From the NCBI GenBank assembly GCA_009773515.1, contig WSXX01000009.1, positions 81,603 through 145,602 on the forward strand: 64,000 nucleotides of DNA, read 5' to 3'. The DNA comes from Bacteroidota bacterium (lineage in GTDB: Bacteria; Bacteroidota; Bacteroidia; Bacteroidales; Lentimicrobiaceae). Below, piece after piece: positions 1 through 8,605 of the stretch (its first letter is position 1; each line of letters starts with the position of its first letter). The notes below the pieces were generated by a model, which was given only the letters and a program-made list of their open reading frames with translations, was not told the origin of the DNA and searched no databases. The position numbers and the translations under genes were made by a program.

Positions 1-986
1 AGGTTAAAAGCAAATGAAGTTCGCGCCAGTACCAACTCATAAGCCGCACTGATACCTGGCTTTGTAAGTTCGCGACTATGATAAGGTTCATTGTTTGTGC
101 GTGCAACCAGCAGAGCATCAGAGCCATCCCATGAAAGGTCAAAACACAGTCCGAGCTTATGTTTGTAGCCTAGAGGTTTCATTGCACTAACAAATCCCGA
201 GTATATATTAAACTTTTCGCCATCGGTATCACCCGACTCTTTGTAAGCAAAGGTTGTGCCCAGCTTAACCTCAATAAAGTCCTTACCGTCGAACTCATAC
301 ATGGTAAGGTTTGGTCTGATGCGTCGGCGGATATAGTTGTTTTCGCGGTTTAACCTGAAAGCGGCTCCTGCACTTAAAGCAGGAATATTGAGCCCGAAAT
401 TCGGGGTTTTGGTTGAACCGTTTGAAAAGTGCATCAACTGAATACCCGCTGATAACTGAAGGTGGTGAATCGGCTTCCAGCGGTATTCAATCATCAGGTT
501 TACCGCTGCATTCAAATGAGAACCTATGGCGTTGTATTTGTAGTTGTTCAGCCTGTCGAACTTTTTGGTAAGATAGGCCAACCCGGCGCCCATCCTGAAG
601 TTCAGCTCGTTTTTATCGTCTTTCAGCAATGGAAAGCTAACAAAAGGAAATACTGAGTGCGCCTGCCCAAGATCGCGGGAGTTGCCAAGCCAGGCATTGT
701 AATAGGTTACACCCATAACCGGGTAATTATAAAGCGATTCCCATTGCCGCTTGCCATAAGATGCCTGAGAAATGGAAAATTCGAAGGATGGAAAATGGCT
801 GTTATAAATTTCCATTTCCACATGATGGGCGATCAGAAATCCATAATTGACGCGGGGCTCGAACAACAGATTGGCCGCCTGAAACCGATGCTGCGCCAAC
901 GCCTGATTCATCAGCAAATACATTACTGCAACAGTAAATAATCTGCTGTAAACTGAAAACGGTAGATAAAGTCGGATCTTTCTCAA
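1..986 (-). CDS. Acyloxyacyl hydrolase / PagL-like outer membrane protein (3' end cut by window edge)
   Basis: Translating the minus strand gives an uninterrupted frame from about 986 to the left edge. A TTG codon at 986 opens a basic then hydrophobic signal peptide ending in NQALAQ. An ATG at 923 is in frame but would remove half of that signal, and a TAnnTTTG promoter at 1026-1019 also favours the upstream start. The body has alternating beta-barrel-like segments. Near 437-423 it reads HFSNGS, matching the His-x-Ser catalytic motif of PagL-type lipid A 3-O-deacylases (PF09411 family). The family sits in the outer membrane and removes acyl chains from lipid A. In Bacteroidota such proteins are common, but their activity is mostly untested. 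The C-terminus lies outside the window. The family call is likely and the enzymatic activity is inferred. Confidence 0.75.
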   Translation of the reverse strand, partial: MRKIRLYLPFSVYSRLFTVAVMYLLMNQALAQHRFQAANLLFEPRVNYGFLIAHHVEMEIYNSHFPSFEFSISQASYGKRQWESLYNYPVMGVTYYNAWLGNSRDLGQAHSVFPFVSFPLLKDDKNELNFRMGAGLAYLTKKFDRLNNYKYNAIGSHLNAAVNLMIEYRWKPIHHLQLSAGIQLMHFSNGSTKTPNFGLNIPALSAGAAFRLNRENNYIRRRIRPNLTMYEFDGKDFIEVKLGTTFAYKESGDTDGEKFNIYSGFVSAMKPLGYKHKLGLCFDLSWDGSDALLVARTNNEPYHSRELTKPGISAAYELVLARTSFAFN

Positions 987-1018
987 TATGGAAGATGGGT
1001 AGTTGATAGAGTCGGAAG

Positions 1019-1026
1019 CAAAAATA
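1019..1026 (-). promoter_or_regulatory. TAnnTTTG promoter box for the PagL-like gene
   Basis: The minus strand reads TATTTTTG here, matching the Bacteroidota -7 element. It lies about 33 bases upstream of the proposed TTG start at 986. No clear -33 TTTG was seen. Confidence 0.5.
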
Positions 1027-1051
1027 CAAAATCCCTACCCGCGAAAATGAT

Positions 1052-1059
1052 TACTTTTG
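1052..1059 (+). promoter_or_regulatory. TAnnTTTG promoter box, possibly for mazG-queA
   Basis: TACTTTTG on the plus strand, divergent from the promoter at 1026-1019. If it serves mazG the leader would be nearly 200 bases. No structure or small gene was recognised in that leader. Confidence 0.4.
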
Positions 1060-1257
1060 CAAAAGTATTTCAGCAAAGGACAAAGGGCACCAGTCAAGAG
1101 CGTCAATAATCATCGAAATCACTTGCCGGTTGACATTTACAGCTCATTTTCCGATACGTCAGAATCAAGCTAAAAACACTTTGCCACGCTGAATGCCGGC
1201 CTAAAGTCTGGCTAATTTCAATCAGGCCTTTAAACCAATTACTTGAACTTAAACTAC

Positions 1258-2037
1258 ATGGACCCCCGACTAACTGCATTTGAGCGATTGCTCACCATCA
1301 TGGACGAACTAAGGGCTGGTTGCCCCTGGGACAAAAAACAGACCCTTGAAAGCCTTCGGTACTTAACCATTGAGGAAACTTACGAACTCAGCGATGCCAT
1401 TCTGGAGAAGGACATGAATGAGATTAAAAAAGAATTGGGCGATCTGATGCTGCATCTGGTTTTCTACTCAAAAATTGCTTCTGAAACCAATGCATTCGAC
1501 ATAACCGATGTGCTGAATGGCATCTGCGACAAGCTGGTTCACCGCCATCCGCATATATACAGTGACGTTACAGCCAATGATGCTGAAACTGTAAAAAACA
1601 ACTGGGAAAAAATTAAACTGGGCGAAGGCTCTAAGAAAACTGTACTTGGCGGGGTTCCGGCTTCATTGCCTGCTATGGTAAAAGCTTACCGAATTCAGGA
1701 GAAAGCCCGCGGTGTTGGCTTTGATTGGGATCATGTGGGGCAGGTATGGGATAAAGTTCAGGAAGAATTAGGTGAACTGCAATATGAAAAGCTGAATGGC
1801 TCCCCCGAAAAAATCGAAGATGAATTCGGCGATCTTCTTTTTGCATTGATAAACTATGCCAGGTTTATCGACATAAACCCTGAAGATGCGCTGGAACGCA
1901 CCAATAAAAAGTTTATCCGAAGATTTAATTTCATAGAACAAAAAGTAAATGAAACCGGAAAATCAATGCACGACATGACACTGGCGGAACTCGATGTTTT
2001 CTGGAATGAAGCAAAAGCACAAGAACCCGGCAAATGA
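1258..2037 (+). CDS. mazG: Nucleoside triphosphate pyrophosphohydrolase MazG
   Basis: Hydrolyses (d)NTPs to NMPs and pyrophosphate; the family clears aberrant nucleotides. The protein is about 259 residues, close to the roughly 263 of the E. coli enzyme. It has the two-domain MazG layout: an N-terminal domain with GCPWDKKQT and the acidic EETYEL and LGDLMLHL helices, and a C-terminal repeat with GVGFDW, EELGEL and DEFGDLLFAL. The acidic residues bind Mg2+. An in-frame TTG at 1243 would add five residues. ATG at 1258 is preferred because it begins just before the conserved region and no ribosome-binding site favours the TTG. It overlaps queA by four bases (ATGA), so the two are probably translationally coupled. 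Confidence 0.93.
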   Translation: MDPRLTAFERLLTIMDELRAGCPWDKKQTLESLRYLTIEETYELSDAILEKDMNEIKKELGDLMLHLVFYSKIASETNAFDITDVLNGICDKLVHRHPHIYSDVTANDAETVKNNWEKIKLGEGSKKTVLGGVPASLPAMVKAYRIQEKARGVGFDWDHVGQVWDKVQEELGELQYEKLNGSPEKIEDEFGDLLFALINYARFIDINPEDALERTNKKFIRRFNFIEQKVNETGKSMHDMTLAELDVFWNEAKAQEPGK

Positions 2038-3242
2038 CAGAATACCCTTTAAATATTTCCGATTACGACTATGCTTTACCTGAGAACCGGATTGCGAAAT
2101 ATCCGCTTTCAGAACGCGATCAATCAAAATTACTGGTTTATAAAGATGGCATTTTGACTGACGCGGCATTCAAGAACATCAGTGATCACCTGCCAACCGG
2201 CAGTTTATTGATTTTCAACAACACCCGCGTAATCAGAGCCCGGCTGATTTTTCAGAAAGAAAGCGGCACCCGTATCGAAATATTCTGCCTTCAGCCGGAA
2301 GGCAGTTACGGACAAACCGGCGGATCTGCAACATGGAAATGCCTGATTGGAAATGCCAAACGCTGGAAATCAGGCGTTCTGGAATTACTGGCAGGTGAGG
2401 GCGACGAGCAAGTGACGCTGACTGCAACACGTGGCGAACAGTCAGGCGATACTCATCGTATCATGTTTACCTGGAACAAACCCGGAATAGCTTTTGAGCA
2501 GGTGCTCGAGCTTGCCGGAAAAATTCCCCTCCCACCATATCTCAACCGCTCCCCTGAACTGAGCGATACTGAAAGGTACCAGACCATTTATGCACAATTC
2601 AACGGCTCGGTGGCAGCGCCTACCGCCGGGCTGCATTTCACACCAAAAGTGCTTGAAAGTATTGAAGCAAAAGATTGCCGATTTGAATACCTTACCTTGC
2701 ATGTGGGTGCCGGAACCTTTAAGCCGGTTTCTGTTGACGATGCACGGCAGCACACCATGCACGAAGAAGAGCTGATTGTAGAGAAACAATTGATTCTTAA
2801 ACTATTACAGAACACATCAGGAAATACAATTCCTGTAGGGACTACTTCCATGCGATCTCTTGAAAGCCTCTACTGGCTGGGTTGCCGCTTACTGAATGGC
2901 TATGAACCGGGAGACTCATTTTTTATTGACCAGTGGGAACCCTATCAGCATGAAGAAAAAACTCCTGCAGCCGAAGCTTTGCAAGCAATTTATGATTACC
3001 TGAACCGGAATAATTTACAGTCTGTTTCGGGGTTTACTCAGATAATGATTGTTCCAGGCTATCGTTTCAGAATATGCAAAGCATTAATTACCAACTTTCA
3101 CCAACCTCAAAGCACTTTGTTGCTTCTGGTGGCAGCATTGATTGGCAAAAACTGGGAAAAGGCATACAAATATGCACTGGAAAACGATTTCAGGTTTCTG
3201 AGCTATGGCGACAGTTGTTTGTTTTTTCCGGCAAACAGTTAA
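2034..3242 (+). CDS. queA: S-adenosylmethionine:tRNA ribosyltransferase-isomerase QueA
   Basis: Transfers and isomerises the ribosyl group of SAM onto 7-aminomethyl-deazaguanine in tRNA, giving epoxyqueuosine in the queuosine pathway. The N-terminus has the family signature DYALPENRIAKYPLSERD. Further on are NTRV, GSVAAPTAGLHFT, HVGAGTFKPV, VGTTSMRSLES and NFHQPQSTLL, all hallmark segments. At 402 residues it is longer than the roughly 350 of the E. coli enzyme; the extra length falls in the first half, around the glycine-rich EGSYGQTGGSA stretch. The start overlaps the mazG stop. No other queuosine gene was seen in the window. Confidence 0.95.
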   Translation: MTEYPLNISDYDYALPENRIAKYPLSERDQSKLLVYKDGILTDAAFKNISDHLPTGSLLIFNNTRVIRARLIFQKESGTRIEIFCLQPEGSYGQTGGSATWKCLIGNAKRWKSGVLELLAGEGDEQVTLTATRGEQSGDTHRIMFTWNKPGIAFEQVLELAGKIPLPPYLNRSPELSDTERYQTIYAQFNGSVAAPTAGLHFTPKVLESIEAKDCRFEYLTLHVGAGTFKPVSVDDARQHTMHEEELIVEKQLILKLLQNTSGNTIPVGTTSMRSLESLYWLGCRLLNGYEPGDSFFIDQWEPYQHEEKTPAAEALQAIYDYLNRNNLQSVSGFTQIMIVPGYRFRICKALITNFHQPQSTLLLLVAALIGKNWEKAYKYALENDFRFLSYGDSCLFFPANS

Positions 3243-3649
3243 ATGAGACATCTTTAAATTATCACCGAAGAGCCTAAAAGCGGCAAATCAGAATCTATTG
3301 AGGCCATTTATATTTGACTGAACTGCAAAGGGATCAGCATATGCATTTTAAGGAGCTAACGAACTTTTAATCAGTCTCAGGAATAAAACAGGCATCCTCA
3401 ACCAAAATTTAGAACAATTCTAAATAATTTTTTAATTTATTATTTATCAAATCATTAGCTCGCTATTTAGACAGTTCTCAAATAGCGATTTATGCATATA
3501 TTTGATTATCTGACACTTAGCTTCCTGCATAAAACCCACTTTCTTCAATACCAAATTACTAAAACTCAGTAATTTTGAGGTAAATTCGCAGCTTACATCA
3601 TTAGTTGTTTGAATTCCATATAATTGACATTGTTTAACTCACAGATCGT
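3243..3649 (+). other. Intergenic stretch between queA and the sulfur operon
   Basis: About 400 AT-rich bases without a convincing ORF. The only element recognised is a promoter box at 3570-3577. No terminator with a clear stem and T-run was found after queA. Confidence 0.5.
3570..3577 (+). promoter_or_regulatory. TAnnTTTG promoter box for the sulfur operon
   Basis: TAATTTTG, about 72 bases before the ATG at 3650. No good -33 TTTG is present, so strength is uncertain. Confidence 0.45.
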
Positions 3650-5899
3650 ATGGCAACATCGCGAAGGCAGTTTATAAAGATTTCAGCACTTGGAGCCGGC
3701 AGTCTGGCACTGGCAGGCACAGCATTTGAGCTTGCGAAAGGATCTTCAATACTTGGCAAAATATCAGGTGAAAAAGAAAACGGACCATTGCGCACCCCCA
3801 CCTATTGCGAAATCTGTTTCTGGCAATGTGCAGGCTGGGTATATAAGGATGCAGATGGTAACATTCAGAAGATAATTGGCAACGATGATGACCAGCATTG
3901 CAACGGCAGATTTTGCCCTCGTGGTACAGGAGGAGTTGGTCAATATCATGATGAGGATAGGTTAAAAACACCGCTGATCCGCACCAGCGAAGGAGGAAAA
4001 GACAGCTTCAGGGAAGCCAGTTGGGATGAAGCGCTCGATTATATTGCAGAAAAACTGAAGAAAATAGCCGCTGAGCATGGGCCTGAATGTGTGGCTTTGT
4101 TTACCCATGGTTCCGGGGGTGCACATTTTGGCCATATGTTGAAGGCATTTGGATCGGAATCTATTGCTGCGCCTTCTTTTGCGCAGTGCCGGGGCCCGCG
4201 TGAAGTTGGATTTCTTACAACATTCGGCGATATAATTTATTCGCCTGAACGCATCGATATCCGGGACACCCGCTGCATGGTACTTATCGGGTCTCATTTG
4301 GGCGAAAACATGCACAACGGACAGGTGCAGGAAATGTCGGATGCAATTGACAAAGGAGCTACCATAATTACTGTTGACCCACGCTTTTCTACAGCAGCAA
4401 GCAAATCGAAATATTGGCTGCCTATAAAACCAGCCACTGATATGGCGCTGTTATTGTCCTGGATTAATGTAATTATTGAGAACGAATGGTATGATAAAGA
4501 CTACGTTGAGCGTTATACCTTTGGATTTGCAGAATTAAAGGAGCATGTAAAAACTTTTACCCCTGAGTGGGCATATGGCATTACAACCATTGATCCAAAT
4601 ATTATCCGCGAAACAGCCCGGGAAATGCACAACGCCGCACCTTCGGTTATTGTTAACCCTGGCCGGCACGTTACATGGTATGGCGACGACACCCAGCGTT
4701 TGCGGGCTGTTGCAATACTTACAGCATTGCTGGGATCATGGGGCCGAAGGGGTGGATATTATAAACCCGACAAACTAAACTTGCCCAGTTATCCCGTCCC
4801 ACCTTTTCCTAAGCCAAAACGTTCACCGATTGAAGCTTATGGCGGTAAATATGTTTTAGCCAATGAGGTGGTTGCAAACGGATTGTGCGATGCAACAATT
4901 CCAACTGTAACTGATCAATGTAATTTTAAAGCCTGGATTGTTAACGGCACAAATCTTCTGGCTGCATTCCCAAATCAGGCCAACACTATGCAGGCTATAC
5001 AAGCTCTGCAGTTACTGGTAGTTGTAGATACGATGCCAATAGAATTAACCGGATATGCAGATGTAGTGCTGCCGGAATGTACCTATCTTGAAAGATATGA
5101 CATGATACGCAACTCCGGACACCGTCAGCCCAATGTTGCATTACGCATGCCTGCCGTTGAACCAAAATACAACACAAAACCAGCTTCATGGATGGCAAAA
5201 GAACTGGCCGGAAAATTAGGTTTAAGTGCATGGTTTCCCTGGAAAGACATGGAAGAACTGCTCGACTGGCAATTTAAGCAGGTAGGCACTTCGCTGGAGG
5301 AGATGAAACGGATAGGAGTTAAAAACTACCCCCGCGAATTTGATGATTTGTATTTTTCGCCTGGCGAAGATGTCATATTCAACACCAACACCGGAAAAAT
5401 AGAACTTTATTCAACAGATATGGAAAATGAAGGGTTTGCCCCCTTGCCTGTCTATACTGCTCATGAAGAACCGCCCGAAGGTTTTTACCGGCTTAATTAT
5501 GGCAGAGCTCCTATGCATACTTTCAGCCGGACGGCCAACAATCCAAACCTTACCGATCTGATGGATGAAAACGTGCTCTGGGTAAATCCGAAGGTAGCCA
5601 AACTCTGGGGATTGGAAAATGACCAGATGGTAAAGCTTAAAAATCAGGACGATATACTTTCAACTTTTGCGATCAAGGTAAGAGTTACAGAGCGTATCCG
5701 CTGGGATTCAGTTTATATGGTTCATGGATTTGGCCACAATAACAAAAAACTCTCAAGAGCTCATGGACGGGGAATCAACGACACTGAACTTGTTAGTCGC
5801 GTGCATATAGATCCTGTTATGGGAGGAACAGGAATGAGGGGCAATTTTGTAACCTTTATAACCGATTTTGATATGAGCGGAAAGGAGGCTGAAGCATGA
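3650..5899 (+). CDS. Tat-exported molybdopterin oxidoreductase, Psr/Phs-type catalytic subunit
   Basis: Member of the DMSO-reductase family and probable catalytic subunit of a polysulfide, thiosulfate or tetrathionate-type reductase. Residues 4-6 (SRR) followed by QFIK and a hydrophobic stretch form a twin-arginine signal. A [4Fe-4S] motif follows with Cys53, Cys56, Cys60 and Cys89 (FCPRG). Cys180 in FAQCRGP lies where the cysteine ligand of molybdenum sits in the PsrA/PhsA group. The C-terminal molybdopterin-dinucleotide domain starts near residue 610. At 749 residues the length is normal. The neighbours are an iron-sulfur subunit (four-base overlap) and an NrfD subunit, giving the ABC layout of this complex. 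The periplasmic location and the sulfur substrate are inferred from the YeeE/YedE and rhodanese genes downstream. Confidence 0.88.
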   Translation: MATSRRQFIKISALGAGSLALAGTAFELAKGSSILGKISGEKENGPLRTPTYCEICFWQCAGWVYKDADGNIQKIIGNDDDQHCNGRFCPRGTGGVGQYHDEDRLKTPLIRTSEGGKDSFREASWDEALDYIAEKLKKIAAEHGPECVALFTHGSGGAHFGHMLKAFGSESIAAPSFAQCRGPREVGFLTTFGDIIYSPERIDIRDTRCMVLIGSHLGENMHNGQVQEMSDAIDKGATIITVDPRFSTAASKSKYWLPIKPATDMALLLSWINVIIENEWYDKDYVERYTFGFAELKEHVKTFTPEWAYGITTIDPNIIRETAREMHNAAPSVIVNPGRHVTWYGDDTQRLRAVAILTALLGSWGRRGGYYKPDKLNLPSYPVPPFPKPKRSPIEAYGGKYVLANEVVANGLCDATIPTVTDQCNFKAWIVNGTNLLAAFPNQANTMQAIQALQLLVVVDTMPIELTGYADVVLPECTYLERYDMIRNSGHRQPNVALRMPAVEPKYNTKPASWMAKELAGKLGLSAWFPWKDMEELLDWQFKQVGTSLEEMKRIGVKNYPREFDDLYFSPGEDVIFNTNTGKIELYSTDMENEGFAPLPVYTAHEEPPEGFYRLNYGRAPMHTFSRTANNPNLTDLMDENVLWVNPKVAKLWGLENDQMVKLKNQDDILSTFAIKVRVTERIRWDSVYMVHGFGHNNKKLSRAHGRGINDTELVSRVHIDPVMGGTGMRGNFVTFITDFDMSGKEAEA

Positions 5900-6432
5900 G
5901 ATATGCCATGGCTGTTGATACTAAAAAATGTGTGGGCTGCAGCGATTGTGTAGTAGCCTGCCAGACTGAAAATAACGTTCCTATCGGATTTTGCCGCGAT
6001 TGGATTGTTGAAGTAACAGATGGAACCTATCCTCAACTCGAGATAGAGATTCGCAGCGAGCGGTGCAATCAATGCGCCAATTCGCCATGCGTCAGATGTT
6101 GTCCAACAGGAGCAAGTCATTATTCCGAAGGCGGTGTGGTACTGGTAACCCCGCACAAATGCATTGGTTGCGGAGCCTGCATAGCTTCATGCCCTTATGA
6201 TGCCCGGTTTCCCCACCCCGATGGGTACGTGGACAAATGTACATTCTGCCTTCACAACAGGGTAAATAAAGGTCTCGACCCTGCTTGTGTTTCGGTTTGC
6301 CCCACCAAATGCATGTATTTCGGCGATCTGGATGATCCAAACAGTCCCGTTTCAAAAGTGCTGAAAAACCGAAAGCATAAAACATTGATTCCTGAAGCCG
6401 GAACCAATCCTCATTTATATTTCCTGATTTAA
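5896..6432 (+). CDS. Four-cluster ferredoxin-like electron transfer subunit (PsrB/PhsB type)
   Basis: A 178-residue protein with four cysteine clusters: CVGCSDCVVAC, CNQCANSPCVRCC, CIGCGACIASC and a last CTFC...CVSVC group. This is the layout of the subunit that carries electrons between the membrane NrfD protein and the molybdoenzyme. There is no signal peptide, as expected for a protein exported together with the Tat-bearing catalytic partner. The start overlaps the upstream stop by four bases, and the next gene follows after 13 bases. The substrate class is not revealed by this subunit. Confidence 0.92.
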   Translation: MRYAMAVDTKKCVGCSDCVVACQTENNVPIGFCRDWIVEVTDGTYPQLEIEIRSERCNQCANSPCVRCCPTGASHYSEGGVVLVTPHKCIGCGACIASCPYDARFPHPDGYVDKCTFCLHNRVNKGLDPACVSVCPTKCMYFGDLDDPNSPVSKVLKNRKHKTLIPEAGTNPHLYFLI

Positions 6433-6445
6433 TAAACAGATCAAG

Positions 6446-7387
6446 ATGAGAGAAGAAATAATTACCAGCGGAAGGTTGAATCACCTGATAGATCCGCAAT
6501 TAAACATCTGGCACTGGCACATCCCTTTGTACCTTTTTCTTGGTGGGCTGGCTGCCGGAATATTGTTCTTTGCCGCCCTGTTTACCATCCTTGGAAAAGA
6601 AAAAGAATACCCGACAGCAGTAAAAATTGCACCTTTTTTAACCCCCTTTTTACTGATGGTTGGTTTAGTGGCTTTGTTTCTGGACCTTAACCATAAACTT
6701 TATTTCTGGAGACTATACACCACAATCCGTTTGGAATCACCCATGTCATGGGGCGCCTGGACTTTGATGGTAGTAACTCCGCTATCAATTATATGGTGTG
6801 CATTGAACATAAAATCAATCTTCCCCAACTGGGACTGGAAGTATCAATGGGTTTGGGATATGGAGAAGTTTTTCAGAAAAAATCTGATTACTATTTCCTG
6901 GATAATGCTGCTATTTTCGCTGATTCTTGGTGTTTATACCGGAATTCTGTTCTCGGCATTTAACGCACGTCCTTTATGGAACACTTCTATTTTAGGCCCT
7001 TTGTTTCTTACTTCCGGCCTTTCAACAGGAGCAGCAGCCATTATACTGATGAGCAAAAATTCTCATGAGCGGCATACATTAGCCCGCATCGACCTGATGC
7101 TTATTGGGATAGAATTATTCCTGATTGTGCATATGTTTATGGGCTTTTTGGCAAGCACCCAGGTTCATATTGAAGCTGCTACTCTTTTTCTGGGAGGACC
7201 ATACACCACTCCATTCTGGCTGTTTGTTGTTACCCTCGGACTGGCAACCCCGGCGTTGTTGGAAGTGCTTGAACTTAAGGGATTTAAAATGCCTGTATTT
7301 ATTGCTCCGGTTCTGGTTATTTTCGGAGGACTTATGTTCAGGTTTATCATAGCTTACGCCGGACAGGCAAGCCGCTGGCTCTACTAA
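6446..7387 (+). CDS. NrfD/PsrC-type membrane subunit
   Basis: A 313-residue integral membrane protein with about eight hydrophobic segments. It begins with the family-typical WHWHIPLYLFLGGLAAG segment, followed by FLDLNHKLYFWRLYTT and PMSWGAWTL. PsrC-type subunits exchange quinones and electrons across the cytoplasmic membrane for the attached molybdoenzyme. It is the third gene of the operon and completes a PsrABC-like complex. No heme ligands are expected in this family. Confidence 0.9.
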   Translation: MREEIITSGRLNHLIDPQLNIWHWHIPLYLFLGGLAAGILFFAALFTILGKEKEYPTAVKIAPFLTPFLLMVGLVALFLDLNHKLYFWRLYTTIRLESPMSWGAWTLMVVTPLSIIWCALNIKSIFPNWDWKYQWVWDMEKFFRKNLITISWIMLLFSLILGVYTGILFSAFNARPLWNTSILGPLFLTSGLSTGAAAIILMSKNSHERHTLARIDLMLIGIELFLIVHMFMGFLASTQVHIEAATLFLGGPYTTPFWLFVVTLGLATPALLEVLELKGFKMPVFIAPVLVIFGGLMFRFIIAYAGQASRWLY

Positions 7388-7419
7388 CGCAAATTGTCAA
7401 CCATAAAAACATCAGCACA

Positions 7420-7944
7420 ATGTCGAAAATAAAGAAATCGAATTACATGAACCCCTACCTGGCAGGAATTCTTCTGGGCCTGGTTGTAATTGCAGCCAAT
7501 TTCATATCCGGTCGCAGTGTTGGAGCAAGCGGAGCAATAAAAAGCGCCATAGTAGCCGGCGTGGAAACTGTTGCACCGGCTCATGCTGAAACCGCTACAT
7601 TCTATAAAGAATTCAACGAAGGTCACACAGGCAATCCGCTGAATTCATGGTTGGTTTACCAGATGCTTGGCGTTATACTCGGAGGGTTCCTTTCGGGAGT
7701 TTTGTCGCACAGGCTTACCTGGAAGGTTGAGCACAATCCGCGCATTACCTCCCGAACTCGTCTCATATTCGCAATGGCCGGTGGAATTCTGTTCGGCCTT
7801 GGCTCTCAGTTTGGCCGCGGATGTACCAGCGGATCTGCGCTCAGCGGCATGGCAGTTCTTTCACTAGGTGGCTTTATTTCAATGATGGCCATTTTCGGAA
7901 CAGCTTTTGCCCTTGCTTATTTCTTCCGCAAACTCTGGATTTAA
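7420..7944 (+). CDS. YeeE/YedE-family half-transporter (first half)
   Basis: A 174-residue membrane protein whose second half holds GRGCTSGSALSGMA, the cysteine motif of the YeeE/YedE (DUF395) family. Characterised one-piece members of roughly twice this length import thiosulfate. The next gene is a second half-length member, so the two probably pair in the membrane. A polar loop after the first helix (about residues 45-70) carries the sequence FNEGHTGNPLNSW. The context beside a Psr-like reductase and a rhodanese supports transport of a reduced sulfur compound. The substrate is inferred. Confidence 0.82.
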   Translation: MSKIKKSNYMNPYLAGILLGLVVIAANFISGRSVGASGAIKSAIVAGVETVAPAHAETATFYKEFNEGHTGNPLNSWLVYQMLGVILGGFLSGVLSHRLTWKVEHNPRITSRTRLIFAMAGGILFGLGSQFGRGCTSGSALSGMAVLSLGGFISMMAIFGTAFALAYFFRKLWI

Positions 7945-7979
7945 GTTTTTACTCACAAACAAATCAAAAATATTTTATC

Positions 7980-8570
7980 ATGGGACCACTGGTAATCAAC
8001 GAAATAATTTCTGAAAACACAAACCTCTTACTTGCATTTTTCATAGGCATTGGATTTGGTTTTGTTCTTGAACAGGGCGGTTTTTCCTCAAGCAGAAAAC
8101 TGGCAGGAGTATTCTATGGTTATGATACTGTTGTATTGAAAGTATTTTTCACCGGCGCAATAACTGCTTCATTGGGATTGCTATTTATGAGCCTCTTTGG
8201 GTGGATTGACCTAAACCTTGTCTATATTAATGAAACCTACCTCACCTCAGCCATACTGGGCGGTATTATTATGGGAGCCGGTTTTATAATGGGCGGATAT
8301 TGCCCCGGAACAAGCTTTTGTGGTGCAGCCATCGGGAAAATTGATGCAATAATATTCATTATCGGCCTCTTTATTGGTGTATTTATTTTTGCTGAAGGAT
8401 ACCCCCTGTGGGAAGGAGTTTTCAAAGCAAATTTTATGGGCTCTCCAAGAATCTCAGAATTTTTCAATATATCTGAAGGCCTTTTTGCACTGATGTTAAT
8501 AATTGTTGCTGTAATGATGTTCTGGGGTGCTGAGTGGGCTGAAAAAAAATTCCCCAGAGAAGAATACTAA
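7980..8570 (+). CDS. YeeE/YedE-family half-transporter (second half)
   Basis: A 196-residue membrane protein. The start is set at ATG 7980 (MGPLVINE). A longer reading frame begins at 7821 but runs backwards into the preceding gene and is not plausible. The family motifs are EQGGFSSSRKLAG near the N-terminus and GGYCPGTSFCGAAIGK in the middle, with two cysteines where one-piece YeeE has its second conserved cysteine. Together with the upstream half it would make one pseudo-symmetric pore. It lies 35 bases from its partner and 35 bases before the rhodanese gene. Confidence 0.85.
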   Translation: MGPLVINEIISENTNLLLAFFIGIGFGFVLEQGGFSSSRKLAGVFYGYDTVVLKVFFTGAITASLGLLFMSLFGWIDLNLVYINETYLTSAILGGIIMGAGFIMGGYCPGTSFCGAAIGKIDAIIFIIGLFIGVFIFAEGYPLWEGVFKANFMGSPRISEFFNISEGLFALMLIIVAVMMFWGAEWAEKKFPREEY

Positions 8571-8605
8571 ATGCTCTTTAAACGTTTAACATAAAACGAC
8601 TTACA

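Noticed and set aside
3672..3971. ORFs antisense to the molybdoenzyme and similar ORFs opposite queA, nrfD, sucA, odhB and the kor genes
   Set aside because: They lie entirely within strongly conserved genes in other frames, have no family motif and no promoter or spacing of their own.
7821..7979. Extended start of the second YeeE half at 7821
   Set aside because: It would overlap the first half by 124 bases with a sequence not seen in the family. ATG 7980 begins with a normal N-terminus.
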